From: Varroa destructor | Lineage: Eukaryota > Arthropoda > Arachnida > Mesostigmata > Varroidae | Direction: 5' to 3' | Assembly: GCF_002443255.2 (NCBI RefSeq) | Contig: NW_019211455.1 | Coordinates: 19,939,126 to 20,003,125, forward strand | Length of the DNA: 64,000 nucleotides | Part shown: one piece after another, positions 10,282-21,561 of the stretch | Numbering within the stretch: position 1 is the first letter of the stretch | How the letters are laid out: each line of letters begins with the position of its first letter | Notes under the pieces: generated by a model | Database searches by the model: none | Told to the model about the DNA's origin: nothing | What the model saw: only the letters and a program-made list of their open reading frames with translations | Program-made: the position numbers and the translations under genes

Positions 10282-12044
10282 GTAAGATTTCAGCCTTCGA
10301 GCACGGCTGATACGTTCGTCGTCCTAACGATCGATTCATTCGTGCACACCTTTGAAGACAAAAAAAAAAGAAACCATTATACATCGTATCTATGTTCTCT
10401 TCGGTAATTGTTTCATGTGCTGTGGGCATCAGTGTGTATAGTAAAGTAGAATTTCGTAGAGTAATAGCTAAGTGCCTGATAAACACTAGGACAGTCACAC
10501 GGTGTAGTGCGTTTAGGGTGAGAAAGCTTCGTAGCTCTTCTATGCGTAAACAGCGACCGGCCTCTTGGGTTCGGTTATATTCAAAGTTATTGGCCATTTG
10601 TCATAGTAGTCACGTATGTTGGAGTTAATAATATGAGAGACTACGCCGTTTTTGCGGTTGTCTTCTAAGAAGTCAAACACGCTTGGTAGATCCGGCAGAC
10701 GATACAATGCAAGTATATGGAATGATGTAAATCACAAATGAATAGTCTTGTTTCAGTATGCCTTGAGAGATACTATGTCACATCGCAAAGTTTTGCCCAC
10801 GAAAATGGCACCTTCGTACGGTTCTGTTACGTATCGAGTATGGCGAGGATGTGCTTTCTGTCATCGTGAGTCTGTGCGTTTTTCTTCGTGAGGACAGTTT
10901 TATCGCTTAAAAAAGCGCTATCTATTTAGGCAGTTCGCTGACCAGCTTGACATCTTCAATCATATATTTCAATTCATATCAAAGGCCATAAAAACGAGTA
11001 GGCCATAAAAAAAGAGCTGTCCCAATTAAGGGTGTGTAAAATCGGACCGAGGCACCGCGAGATCACGTCTATTTTGAGGGTAATTTGACGGCATCGATCT
11101 ACACGCGCCTCGTCTTGGTCCGTTGTTTTCAAAGATCGTTAACAGTTAGTTGTGGAAGAGGTTTCACACAGGGAAAGAAGGCTTAAGAAATTAACCCTAT
11201 CGTAACAGCACGAGTCCCTATTAGCATAGCATAGATAAAGGTGCTAAGATAGTTTTGTCAATGAAACGCAGTCGACTAAACGACCCAGACGTACAGAAGC
11301 AATGAGCTAGAATCCCAGAGGAATTGAGACAAATTCACTGTAAAACGATAGGTTTATTACAACCGGCATCCATATTAACTGCAAAAAATTAACGGGTTAC
11401 ACTGGGCAGAATACGGGATAACTATCGACGTACACTATAGCTCACATTGGACCGATCATAATAATAACGTTATGAAAAAGTTCAATAAACGGCAAAATTG
11501 ATTTGGGCCCGGACTTGGAAATCTGTCGTTTTACTACCCAGAATTTTTAAAGTACAGTGAAGAATATACTCACATTATTAGAAAAAAAAAAAAAAAAGTA
11601 CTAGACAAAGCGAATTGTATATTACGTTTTAGTGACTATTGATGCCAAAATCGTCTCTCTAGCTTTATCGTCTTTTTTTTTTGTTATTATTTTTTCATAA
11701 TTGACATGTAGTGTTATTACGCTTGGCCGTTTATTCTCTATGTAAAAAACAAAGGGTTTTTTTCGATATCTGAACTAAATCAACCTATTACACGCGCACG
11801 TTTTTGTTTTATCTTCGCCCGAAACGCAAGCGTATCCAGCGGAAAGCGCGTCGTAATTCAGCTAACCGGCTGCACGTACGCAAGCTTGCAGGCGTACTCT
11901 GCACGTAGCACGGTTTATCGTTAGTTGATGAGTTAGCGCTCTTTTGCTATTATGAAATGACCTCTTCTTGTTGGAGAAGGCTACAAATTTAACAATGCCT
12001 TGTTTACAATGACAAAATACTGCAGTATTTGTCCAAGAACCTAG

Positions 12045-12080
12045 GAATTGGAGACGGATCTAAAGTGGCTATTTTTGCAG
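12045..12080 (+). CDS. Candidate 36-base exon
   Basis: An AACCTAG acceptor and a consensus GTGAGT donor (12081) enclose exactly 12 codons, ELETDLKWLFLQ, phase 0 at both ends. If the acceptor is instead the TGCAG at 12025, a different frame (YLSKNLGIGDGSKVAIFA) is open, but that breaks phase with both neighbours. Phase agreement with 10281 and 12794 is the reason for the choice. Confidence 0.36.
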
Positions 12081-12793
12081 GTGAGTGCCGTCGTATACGC
12101 GAACATACAAATTCAACATAAACATTGCCGCAATGAAGCTAATAGAGCCGTTTACATCAGCTTCTATAGGGCTGTTATGCCCCATATATTCTCAAAAATA
12201 TTATTATCAATCAAAATGTAGTTATCTTCCATTCTAACAACGAAGTGTGTCTTTTTATATAAATATATTGTAAATGACTTTTTATATAAGAGACAAGTCG
12301 AGATTACAACATTTCCCACAAAAGAGAAACGTAACACAAACAGATAGTGGCTCGAAAAAAGAAGAGAGTGAAGTACAATTTAGCAACTGCTGGCTGATTG
12401 TGCTTCACATCCCACGCCTCATGAGATAGGGATCTTCATTTGAGCAAAGCATTGTCTAAACACAAGATGGAGGATAGACAGGATTGTCAGGGAGCACCTG
12501 CTACGTATCCAGATGCCTTAGCAATGAATACGGAAAGAACGGCTTCCAATTATATCTAGCTGAAAGAAAAAGCCCTCTTGAGCTGATCGTTGTTTTAGTG
12601 CATCGGTCTTTGCGACTGGTACGTAACTCGTAGCCTGTGCGCTATAGATGTATAGTTCATTTAGCGATTTCATCGCTCTGTAAAAGCTGTTCTTACGACT
12701 ACACGGCCGCTTGATAGGCTCAGTCGAATCTCTAAGCTTTTCCTCTTCGCTGTTTTAGAAGAATGAAGATAATTTTTTTAGTTTTCCGGTTAG

Positions 12794-13015
12794 TCATACT
12801 GGGTGAACACACAACGGACAAATATATGCGGCTACCCTGATTCTATCATGGCTATTGGCTGTACTCAGTCTGCTTATGGATGGTGGCCACGTAACAGCGA
12901 TGAAGTAACCATAGGCTACAATAAAATTTACCAAATGGCCAACAGCCAGTTTGCACGTGCATACTCGCTAACGACAGAGTATAAGCATAAACTCCCTGTC
13001 TGGCTTGAGTATTGA
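12794..13015 (+). CDS. Candidate terminal exon of the 10-13 kb chain
   Basis: The acceptor TTTTTTTAGTTTTCCGGTTAG is excellent. The phase-0 frame has 73 codons, beginning SYWVNTQRTNICGYPDSIMA, with aromatic-rich QSAYGWWPRNSDEVTIGYN and ending LPVWLEY before TGA 13013-13015. With 10033-10281 and 12045-12080 it gives one continuous reading. Nothing in it matches a family I can name. An upstream start exon has not been found. Confidence 0.45.
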   Translation, partial: SYWVNTQRTNICGYPDSIMAIGCTQSAYGWWPRNSDEVTIGYNKIYQMANSQFARAYSLTTEYKHKLPVWLEY

Positions 13016-13261
13016 CCTCGCGAGCACTTCAAGGGGGAAATTTACTGTGGCTGCAAAATGACAATGGATCGCAAATCACCATTAACTTTCTTAGCAGTTA
13101 TTTAGATTAGGTTTGGGAGTCGATTGTGATTTTTGTCCTGACTCCGTATAATCCTCATCGTTCAAATAAAAACCTATCGTATTAACAATAATGATAAAGT
13201 TCGTTTTTCGTATTTTATTTGCTAATAAATGATTTTTTTGAAAGCTAAAATCATCGCTTTC

Positions 13262-13376
13262 ATGTCGTTGCACGAAGGTTCGAAGCGATGCCAGCTCCTA
13301 ATAATACGGCTGTCTCTGCTTCTGTTAGCGCACGTTAAGCCATGCTGTTCTCAACGTGCCGTGTCCGCGCTCGATA
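13262..13376 (+). CDS. Exon 1 of a small secretory-type gene
   Basis: The ATG at 13262 starts MSLHEGSKRC followed by a hydrophobic core (QLLIIRLSLLLLAHVKP) and CCSQ, a plausible signal peptide or anchor. The exon ends one base into a codon at the donor GTAAGC (13377). The intron to 13423 would be only 47 bases. If it is retained, the frame runs to TAG 13421-13423, whose AG is the acceptor of exon 2. The mature product is unknown. A short secreted peptide precursor is inferred. Confidence 0.42.
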
Positions 13377-13423
13377 GTAAGCTTCTACTTGTCTTACACT
13401 ATAAACCAATTTTGGTTCAATAG

Positions 13424-13456
13424 GAGTGGAAAACCTGCAGTTAGCAATGCTAAAAG
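13424..13456 (+). CDS. Exon 2 (33 bases) of the small secretory-type gene
   Basis: It sits between a pyrimidine-rich acceptor ending TTCAATAG and a strong GTAAGA donor. In the phase set by exon 1 it reads Arg (split codon), then VENLQLAMLK, with G left over. The alternative frame (SGKPAVSNAK) is also open but does not fit exon 1. Confidence 0.42.
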
Positions 13457-13711
13457 GTAAGAAGCCAAATACGAGCTATTGGTATATCGGCGTCATTAGG
13501 TTACCTTCTGCAGACGCCCAGTATAGTTCGCTCTGTGCCCGTCTAGCTAGTCAAAGCAACAGTAATCTACGTTGTACAACATTAACACCGTACGAAATAC
13601 AGAGTGACCGTCCGTCAGCTCTTCGCCTATGCTCTCGCTTGAGATAAGTTTTTATAAGAGAACTTATTGCTTGCTTACATCGTCCCGTATTAAGCAACGC
13701 CTTCCTGCAAG

Positions 13712-13842
13712 CTTCCGCTCATTCTGAAATTTCGTCTACGAATCAGTTAGTCGTAGCTATAGCAAACCCTTCTCGACATTGTTATGGCTCAGTCATTTTT
13801 CTACGAATTATGCATTTTGAAGTTCTATTTATATCTTTATGA
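13712..13842 (+). CDS. Exon 3 (terminal) of the small secretory-type gene
   Basis: The acceptor CGCCTTCCTGCAAG gives CT, which completes Ala with the leftover G. The frame continues SAHSEISSTNQLVVAIANPS, then HCYG and a hydrophobic end, stopping at TGA 13840-13842. The three-exon product would be 92 residues, with one hydrophobic N-terminal segment and few Cys. No AATAAA lies close downstream. The join is inferred from phase only. Confidence 0.38.
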
Positions 13843-13896
13843 TATAGAGATATCCGATATAGTTCTCAGCCCAGCCCGTTTCTATTCTGGCAAATA

Positions 13897-14064
13897 ATGA
13901 TAAGTTTCTGCTTTATCATTCTGGTAAACTTTGTCGTTGTGCATCCTTGCCATACCGGATATCCGAGTGACCAAAACCATCCGAGTGACGACGACTACAG
14001 ATATAATGACAGTCGTCCATGTCCTACCTACCCCGACAAGCGCCTACCTCAAAAAGATTGTTAA
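13897..14064 (+). CDS. Candidate 55-residue secreted peptide ORF
   Basis: The ATG at 13897 encodes MISFCFIILVNFVVVHP, a compact signal peptide, then CHTGYPSDQNHPSDDDYRYN and a C-terminal part with PCPTYPDKR and a final KDC. About three quarters of codons end in a pyrimidine and many are RNY, as in real coding sequence. It ends at TAA 14062-14064. A second frame overlaps (to 14152, ending LKKIVKAALKSGAEDPNRYG), so a terminal exon in that frame is an alternative. Role unknown; the acidic Tyr/Pro/Cys composition suits a secreted peptide. Confidence 0.38.
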   Translation: MISFCFIILVNFVVVHPCHTGYPSDQNHPSDDDYRYNDSRPCPTYPDKRLPQKDC

Positions 14065-14249
14065 GGCTGCATTGAAAAGTGGAGCAGAGGATCCAAACCG
14101 CTATGGAGATCGCTGCAGAATGCAAACGCATTCTCGACCCAATGCCGGATAATTTTATATTTATTTATTTTCGCCTTTGTCAATAGGTACCTAGTATCTA
14201 AATAAGATATAAATGCATTTTTTAAATAGAATAGTAATGTTGGAAATAG

Positions 14250-14255
14250 AATAAA
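14250..14255 (+). terminator. AATAAA polyadenylation signal
   Basis: A canonical hexamer in AT-rich DNA about 190 bases after the ORF ending at 14064. It is the nearest such signal for the small plus-strand genes at 13.3-14.1 kb. Confidence 0.45.
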
Positions 14256-14289
14256 TAGAAGATATTGAGACTGCGTTGTTCTTTGTTTG

Positions 14290-17200
14290 CGTCAAACGCT
14301 ATTCAAAGACGGCGCCCTGGACATGAGCCCAGGTTGTATCGCCCACAGGGACCTCTGTGTCGGACTAGCATCCAGCGTTCCTCTTCCTCAGTAGTAGATT
14401 CGGTGGAAGCCATGCATTGCGTAACGTACTATTACATGTGAGTTCTTTCTAAAGGAATTCCCTCTATGTTTCGCGCACGATGGCGCCGGTGGTAAAGAAT
14501 TTCGAGCTGGCCCCAGCTACCGGTTTCTTCCGTTGTAGGTAGACGGCGAACGTTTTCGGTAATCGAGTTGCCGTTGTAGATTCACAATAAATAGCAGCGT
14601 ACCCGCTAGCACATTCATTTAGCGGTGATGACATATTGTATGGAGTCCAAATGCGCTCTTGAGCAAAGCAGACGCCGATCGGTCAAATTTCTATAGGTTA
14701 GTCATGTTAAGGCATTCATGGATGAGGCTAAATGGACGCCATATGAGGCTCTTGGTGTGAGCTTTATATTGAAGAGGCATACTGTAGTATCCAGGAAGAG
14801 GAACAATGATTTTTTTTATGGTAGCGCTCATTACTAATGTTCTTCTGATGCGTTCGAACTCCGACGCAAGATGAAGTTGGGCCAAGATGGCAAAAATGGC
14901 TCACATAGTCCAGAACTGCTAGTGGCCCTGCCTCTCGAAGATTGATGGCTAAAATTATAAAACGAATATATTAAATATCGAACAATACATAGGAATGCTT
15001 AAATATATATATGTAAGTGTATTATTGTACAAGTGACACCTTAAAGTCCTAATATTTAAGTAAAAAACAGCTTTCGCTCAGGGTGACGATATGCTCTCAC
15101 TTCTATCCGTCCTACTTTTTTAAATATATGCGTCTTTGGAGAAGCATATCTTGGCATCTGGCAATCGATTTTTAAGAAAACAAATTGCCCATATACCATA
15201 ATATATGGATCTTTCTCTATGAAAAATTGCTACTTCAGACGGCATCTTATGTTACAAATCGCCAAATAATCTCAAATACGTCCCTATGGAGGACATTATC
15301 ACAAGCTCGCACGAGTTTATACGAATACTCTACCAAAAGCTATGGGAAGTGCGGTTCTGCCTTGTTTTCCGAGCGTTCTTAGCATTTTGTATGTTACATT
15401 CGACACGCTTTGATTGTCGGGTTGCGACGGCATCTGAAACCTCGGTAGCTTACACTTTCGTTGGGACAGAGCAGACCACTCTGTAATGCGCAGAAATTAA
15501 CTTCTGTTTTGGCCTGATACCTTTCCAAAGATCGCTATGGTTGGAGTAATGACGAAAGTAACTAGAGATCATTTTTGTCAATTTTAGGATTGATGATTTT
15601 TTACTTGTTCAGCTATATTTAGTGTTAGAAGGCCAATATTCCGCGCACTTCATGATCAGAAGACGCCGTACGATAGCATTAAAAAACTCATGATTGATCC
15701 AGAAAAATAACATTAATGCAAATCATATGATACGTTTATTAGCGCTATCGCGAGATCGTTACTTGTCTTAAATCTTCTAAGCTAAAATGTCACAATCAAT
15801 AAATGGGGTTACACACGACGTTTGGGTTTGATGTTGTTAGACAACGAAAGGTCGTTTAGACCAGCTAGATGACCCGGTTACATTACGTATCAAATTGTAA
15901 TAATACTCATAATCCATATAAAAGTGTGACCTTATTCCTGCCGAAAGTATTCTATGCTTGGCCCAAGCTTACACGACAATGTTACAAAGCTAGACCCGAA
16001 GGCCGTGATGCCCTCTGATTAGCGAGTGTAGCAAAAGGTGATAATATTAACAGCAGGCCCGATTCTCACGCGCCGCAAGGTACCGCTGTTTATATTGTTC
16101 ACTTGAGCCTTTCTATCTACTTTAAATTATTGCATTGTAAACTGTTGCCTTAGTTTTATTCAAGATCGCTTTGTTCTGCTCAGATATACCTGCTGGCCAA
16201 ATGTCTCCTACAGTCAAGAAGACGGCCCTAATACTTTCGCTGATATTCATGAAGCTTTTGACTTGTCTCGAACCGTTCGGCGTAAAGGCACAAGTATCAA
16301 CAGTTATGTAATGGAGTATAGGACATCCAGACCCTCAAGAACCTTTAGTTCACCAACGTGCAGTTTCACAAGAGAAATACATATTAAGATATTAAGATAT
16401 CCACATATTAAGAGAAAACTGAATGCTTTTTGGGTATGATCGGTGAGATATATGGGTTTTGCAAAGACGGAAACACTTTTTTCTCCGATCCGATATTCAA
16501 CATTAGAGCCGCCTAAATTACAATCAATATTCAGTCGTATGAGATTTCGCAAACGTCAAGAAAAACCATTGCGTCCTTGTCGAGACTGAAATGTTTCCAG
16601 TCGCGACGCTCTACCTTTACGAGTAGACGAAGACGTGGAGCAGGACTAGGTTTATATAATAGTCCTACATCTGTCGACGCGATGGCACACAGCTAGTTTA
16701 TGTGTAAATATAAAACATACGAAATTGTTTGAAAAAATCTGTCTAGAGTTATTCTATAAACAACCTTGTAGTATTATCGGTGAACCGCCATTTACGGCGC
16801 AATGTCAGGACGCATTTCGGACACAACATAACAGCGCAAAGGATCCGAAAGATCAGTAATTATTTATCTAAGAGAACGAACACCCCTTGAGAAATTCGTA
16901 TCATGATCATCGATGACAGCTATCTTTGCATACTGAAATGTCTTTCGGGGGGTCGAAGCAGGAGTGACACTGCGGGACGCCTGAATAACAGTGTACGGAT
17001 AGAATCGTCTACTTGGAACCTTGAAATGACTATAAACAAGATTAGGGCCTCATCGAATTGCCAGATATCCATATCGTTTCATTAACAAACAAAACGAAGA
17101 ACCCGGATTAGAAATACCGAACTAGGAAAACTTCAGCCGAAGTCGCTATATGTTATAAGTCATAAGGTAAATTACTCCAATGATATTTAAAAGTATCTAT

Positions 17201-17400
17201 TTATTGTTAGTTTTTTTTTTTTTTACGATTATACGAGTTCGAATTAAAACTTGAACTTCAATTAAATAGATGTGGAAAAGAAAACATTGGCCGAGCACAC
17301 TTGCACGTTATATTGATTTCCCAAGGAAAACGGCGCACTCGGAGTTCGAATTTTGACCTTTTCAGTTGGGCGAAAATGACAGAACCGTATTCATTCGATT
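14290..17400. other. Intergenic or intronic stretch
   Basis: AT-rich DNA. The frames present (for example 15286-15486 plus and 16304-16552 minus) lack convincing splice context or composition. A short tandem of ATATTAAG occurs at about 16381-16410 and a T-run at about 17210-17224. Confidence 0.45.
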
Positions 17401-17449
17401 ACCAAGCAGTTTTGGTATTTAGGACAATACTGGCCGCCACAGCGAACCC

Positions 17450-18870
17450 TACCTAGCTGCAGTCAGTCATGGATCTACCGCCAGACTGTTGGCCTTATGG
17501 CGTCATGTTGCTTCATTGAACCTACGATCGAATTGACCGTCGGCGCCTTTTTTGTCCTTTCCTCATACTCTACTCCCCGCTCTAGATAGATGTTTAGATT
17601 ATTATAGCAGTACTGGCTCTGCCATGTTGATTTTTCTTATAGAATCATTTTTTGCCCTGCTCCATTTGCTGTCACTCTTTATTTGGCTTTTTTTTTAGCT
17701 CGCTTTAAACTCACCTACAAATATTGTCCGAAGCAGCTATTGTCATTAATTTTTACCGTGTAGCTTGATGATATAACCAGATTACAGAGAGCTTTGCGCG
17801 TTTCGCCATGTTTGTCCACCGCCACGGCCGCCGTCAGTTGATCAGGCAACCAGTTTGATTGTTGAGGATTTCGCAATTCGACCAAGTGATTATCGTCTTT
17901 GTGTTGTTGTCTACATTACATTTCTATGTTTAAGAGATCGACGCTAAACAATAACCAGCCAAGGGCTGGGTACAGTTTCAAACAAAGGTGATTATCAGGA
18001 CGTCGGCAAACATTGCTATCGTCCACTTATGAGCATTTCGTGTGACCATTTGCTTGGTCGGACCGCTCGGTAGCCAAGGCCTGCCTATCCATCGCCTACT
18101 CTATCGGCCGTTGGCCATTCGCGTTGACGATCGGTCTCGACTGTTGTCATAGCGTTAACGACAACAACAACGATAGCACAGACAATCATTTATCATTCCA
18201 GGCGTGAACGCGACCTATACAGCATACAAGCCGCCGCTGTAAAGCTCGCTTTCTATTGAAGTTCATGTTGTTACTATTGCAGCTGCTGTTAGCGAGCACC
18301 GGCCGTGGTCCACATTGAAGTCCTGCCGCTAAGGTGGCAGGTGCATCATCGCTGGACATGTTGGCGAGGGCGCACGCGTCCGTTCTGTCTTCGCTAGCTG
18401 AGTCAGCAACGATTGCACTGGGATAGGTGGCGACGGCGGCTAGCTGTTGGCCAGCTGGACCTTACCATGCCGTACTAGCGGCGGCCTCATGTCGGCCCTA
18501 GACGCTTTCGCCATCAGCCGCTGGACTGACGCATCCACGACAACAACGCGAAGATGAGATAGGTGCCTATCGCATAATGGGTGGAGCTGATATTACCGGC
18601 CGACAGCAGCGTCGTCGCGTTTGCCTCTGTACGCTCAAAACATACGTCTTCTCCGCCGGAATCATTTGCTGCGTTGAGTGAATGATCCTGCTGCCTACCG
18701 TTCGATCTGTCAGAGACGTCGGCAGCCTGTTACGCTTATATTATGACTGTTACGATGGCGACGACGCTAACTAATCGCTCTGTTTAAGAGAAATGCTACT
18801 CTATTGCATTCGCGCAGGTCGATGCCATTAAGCGTCCATCTATCATGGGCGAATTCTTCGTAGAACGCTC
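17450..18870. other. GC- and triplet-rich stretch
   Basis: Locally higher GC, rich in CGN and GCN triplets, similar in feel to the leader at 33.6-35.5 kb. Stops are sparse in several frames. The best is 53 open codons at 18046-18207 on plus (including SIAYSIGRWPFALTIG and VNDNNNDSTDN), but it lacks an ATG or a donor. It may be an upstream regulatory region or leader exon of the plus-strand frame at 18874. Confidence 0.3.
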
Positions 18871-18873
18871 GAA

Positions 18874-19110
18874 ATGACGGTTCAATGGCACAAGGCCTTT
18901 ACTGGCAGTAGCTATAGCAGCTACAGTAGACATAATAGTATCAATAAAACTGAGCGCACTAACAACGATGCCAACAGAAACGTATTAAGCCTGAAAGAAG
19001 GACGTCCCCGAAATACGCTTGACGAAAAAAACAAAGGATTAATGTTTTTTCGCAAACGAAATCGGGCTAGTCGTTATGATTGTAATTTGTGTGGCGCATT
19101 TGCCATTTAG
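18874..19110 (+). CDS. Candidate 78-residue ORF, Asn/Arg/Ser-rich
   Basis: ATG to TAG. It begins MTVQWHKAFTGSSYSSYSRH, has a polar middle (NKTERTNNDANRNVLSLKEG) and a basic end with a CNLC pair. Codons are strongly RNY, which supports coding. It has no signal peptide and no membrane segment. The terminal TAG is also a possible acceptor for the short frame at 19111. Family unknown. Confidence 0.4.
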   Translation: MTVQWHKAFTGSSYSSYSRHNSINKTERTNNDANRNVLSLKEGRPRNTLDEKNKGLMFFRKRNRASRYDCNLCGAFAI

Positions 19111-19153
19111 AGATGACCTGAAGCCCTTACTGGCGCTCTTCTTTAGACTTCGA
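19111..19153 (+). CDS. Candidate 43-base exon
   Basis: The acceptor TTTGCCATTTAG and the consensus donor GTAAGT (19154) enclose DDLKPLLALFFRLR ending in phase 0. It is short enough to be chance. Confidence 0.22.
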
Positions 19154-19904
19154 GTAAGTAATTGGCTATTGCACCTTTCGCACGGCCGCTGGTCGGCGTT
19201 TGACAGGTGGTAATATGCATATCTGGAAGTCGAGATGTTGGCAATAACACAGTTTCGTCCATTGATGTTGATTGCTGGCGCGTGTTAAATGAAGACCTAC
19301 GTAGGATAGGACTCCATTGCCAACGAAGTTCACCACGTCATATGAGACTATATCAATACTAAGCTGTAACCATATAAAAGTTTGATGAATAGAAGTTTTT
19401 TACATGTAGATCGAGCAATGCATCCGTATTTCAAGGCCAGGACCGCTCAAAACCGAGAGGATAGGTTTTGATCAGTCAAGGCCTGCTCAATAAACCGTGC
19501 ACATACTTTTCAGTTTGTTGTCGCAGTCACCTAGGTTTAGCAGAGACGATGATCAATATGACTCGAATTTTGCATCCAGCCTTGCTGTCTAGCATTGTTC
19601 CAGATGACGTCTATAGCCGACCGTTCCTGGTATGACAATATGCGTCACCACACGTTAAACTGTCATACGGCTAATGGCTACAAATAGACTCGCTAGCAAA
19701 AAGTGCAACAAAAAACTTGCTAATAAAATCTATCTAGTGTTGCTAATTGGTAAAATGTGGTCTATACGAAAAATGAAGCACACATATCGTGCATGCATCG
19801 ATCACGCCTAAACCTCGAGTGCTGATGCCAATACGTTGCCTTTAATCTCTCCCACCTAATTTATTCTATCTAATATTACATCTAACTCTAATTGATACCG
19901 TTAG

Positions 19905-19929
19905 CAGCGACGTCGATCATGGCATTGAG
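19905..19929 (+). CDS. Candidate 25-base exon
   Basis: A TTAG acceptor follows a long pyrimidine-rich tract (CTATCTAATATTACATCTAA) and the donor is GTAAGC (19930). One frame reads SDVDHGIE. It does not join in phase to 19111-19153. Weak. Confidence 0.18.
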
Positions 19930-20897
19930 GTAAGCGTTGCCAAGCCATTGGCCAGATGTCCGCAGTACCCTCATAGTACCTCAATTCAGCGTCTAAAGTT
20001 CAATTACTGCCGTTTACCGTTGCTGTTATCCCTGGCGTTTCCTGACGGCTTCAATTTTTAGCCACTTATATAATCCATACTATTCGTGTATGTCAAAGAG
20101 AAATAAATACTGTTTCTGCATTCGCTTCGGTGTCCAGGTTCAAGATTTGTCCAGTACACGCGTAAATGGGTATGTGGCAGATTTTTGCAGGTTCATTTAC
20201 TCGATAGTGTTTCCTTCGTCCGCAACGCGAACAGGTGCTCGCCCACGATGCCTGTGACACCCACGGAGCTAGCCAAATGATGTCGTATTATATCGGTTCG
20301 TCGTCGGCAGACGGCTGGAAGAGCTGAATGCCTTCAGTAAGCTGAATAACGTTAGGCGGTAAGCGCTAACTATCGAAGTAGCGCCTCAGCGGCATATTTC
20401 GCTACCAGCAGAATTAACATCAGCAACATTAGAAAGAAACAGATGCAATAAGTACCTTTCTGATCAAGCTGGCCAGGCTGAGTTAGAACTTATGTGAATG
20501 GCTGAACAACAAGAAGTTACACGTTTATATAAAGCGAAGAATAAATTACATAGGCGGCACGGATGAACGCATTGTTTACGTTACATATGTGATGAGATAA
20601 CAAGCGGCAGGTAATAACCAACAGGTGATCGATCGATCGATCGTTCGCAAGACATCTTGCAGGTAAATCAGATGATCGGCCGTGAGATCCGAATGTAAAA
20701 ACAGATCTATAAATAGATAAGAGAAAAAAAAATGAGCGAGAAAAGAGGAATCGCTAGAAAACGTTTCTCGTTGTCTGTTTATACTTGTCTATATCCTTTA
20801 TTTAGCACAACGAATTTGCCTGATTATTACCTATGTAACCGTACAGTTGATGCTAATTATTATTTATACATATATAATGAGTTTGATTGAATTTTAG

Positions 20898-21114
20898 ATT
20901 TAAACACATGTATGAATTTCGGCTTGAAAGATGGACACAACGGAGTCTGATTTTACTTTTGGTAACTGGAAAGTCTGTCAAGTATCATAGAATAGGATAT
21001 ACGGCCGCGACTGCGAAAGTGAGAGTGGGTCGTAAGACAGACCGAAGCAGCATTATCATGAAGGTTCTATGCTACATTAAAAATGCAGTGGTAATAATTA
21101 TGTTGGTAAAATAA
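20898..21114 (+). CDS. Candidate exon, basic with hydrophobic ends
   Basis: The acceptor TTTGATTGAATTTTAG opens a frame FKHMYEFRLERWTQRSLILL that stays open to TAA 21112-21114. A good GTGAGA donor in phase 0 at 21019 would end it earlier, after the residues YTAATAK. Either an internal exon (20898-21018) or a terminal one. Its stop lies two bases from the stop of a minus-strand ORF. Confidence 0.35.
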
Positions 21115-21116
21115 CG

Positions 21117-21311
21117 CTAGTAATACGTAAACACCAGCATTTCAATTTCTGATTTTTCCATCGTGAAATACACGAAATAAATCATTTCTTCGACACGCTT
21201 TCTTATTACTCGAGTAGAATAGTATTCGAATAAAACAAATTGTCTCTCCGTAACAGCGCCTGCCTTGATAGGAGTGTTATTAGTGTCACAAAGGCCACCA
21301 CTTCTACACAT
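21117..21311 (-). CDS. Candidate 64-residue ORF
   Basis: ATG at 21309-21311 to TAG at 21117. It begins MCRSGGLCDTNNTPIKAGAV and has a Glu-rich, aromatic second half (RKRVEEMIYFVYFTMEKSEI). Seven Glu and balanced Lys make it more protein-like than chance. Convergent with 20898-21114 and divergent from 21318-21529. Family unknown. Confidence 0.38.
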   Translation of the reverse strand: MCRSGGLCDTNNTPIKAGAVTERQFVLFEYYSTRVIRKRVEEMIYFVYFTMEKSEIEMLVFTYY

Positions 21312-21317
21312 CGTCAG

Positions 21318-21529
21318 TGGTTGATGTATCCTTTCGGCATCGCTGTTGTGTGGGTACGACTCGTCCTGTACGAAGTGTGATCACAAATAACCAGCTCTGT
21401 ACTCGTGCTGAGCTTCGCAATGGTTACCATACTATTTCAGGCCAGGGTACATACACAAAGAAGACGCTCGATGTTGCCTGTTATCCTTTTGTTCGAGTCA
21501 CACCGTTTTTTCGATTCAGTATAGCTTGA
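21318..21529 (+). CDS. Candidate terminal exon
   Basis: After a TTCTACACATCGTCAG acceptor, two bases and 69 codons run to TGA 21527-21529. It starts VDVSFRHRCCVGTTRPVRSV and includes GYHTISGQGTYTKKTLDVAC. An extracellular beta-type domain is possible but no family signature is clear. It does not join in phase to 20898-21018. Confidence 0.35.
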
Positions 21530-21561
21530 TCTCTCAGCCGGACGCGATTTCCACACGTGCC

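Noticed and set aside
10392..10628. Frame resembling the end of a GPCR (YSKVEFRRVIAKCL)
   Set aside because: There is no NPxxY motif and no preceding helices in frame, and it conflicts with the better exon ending at 10281.
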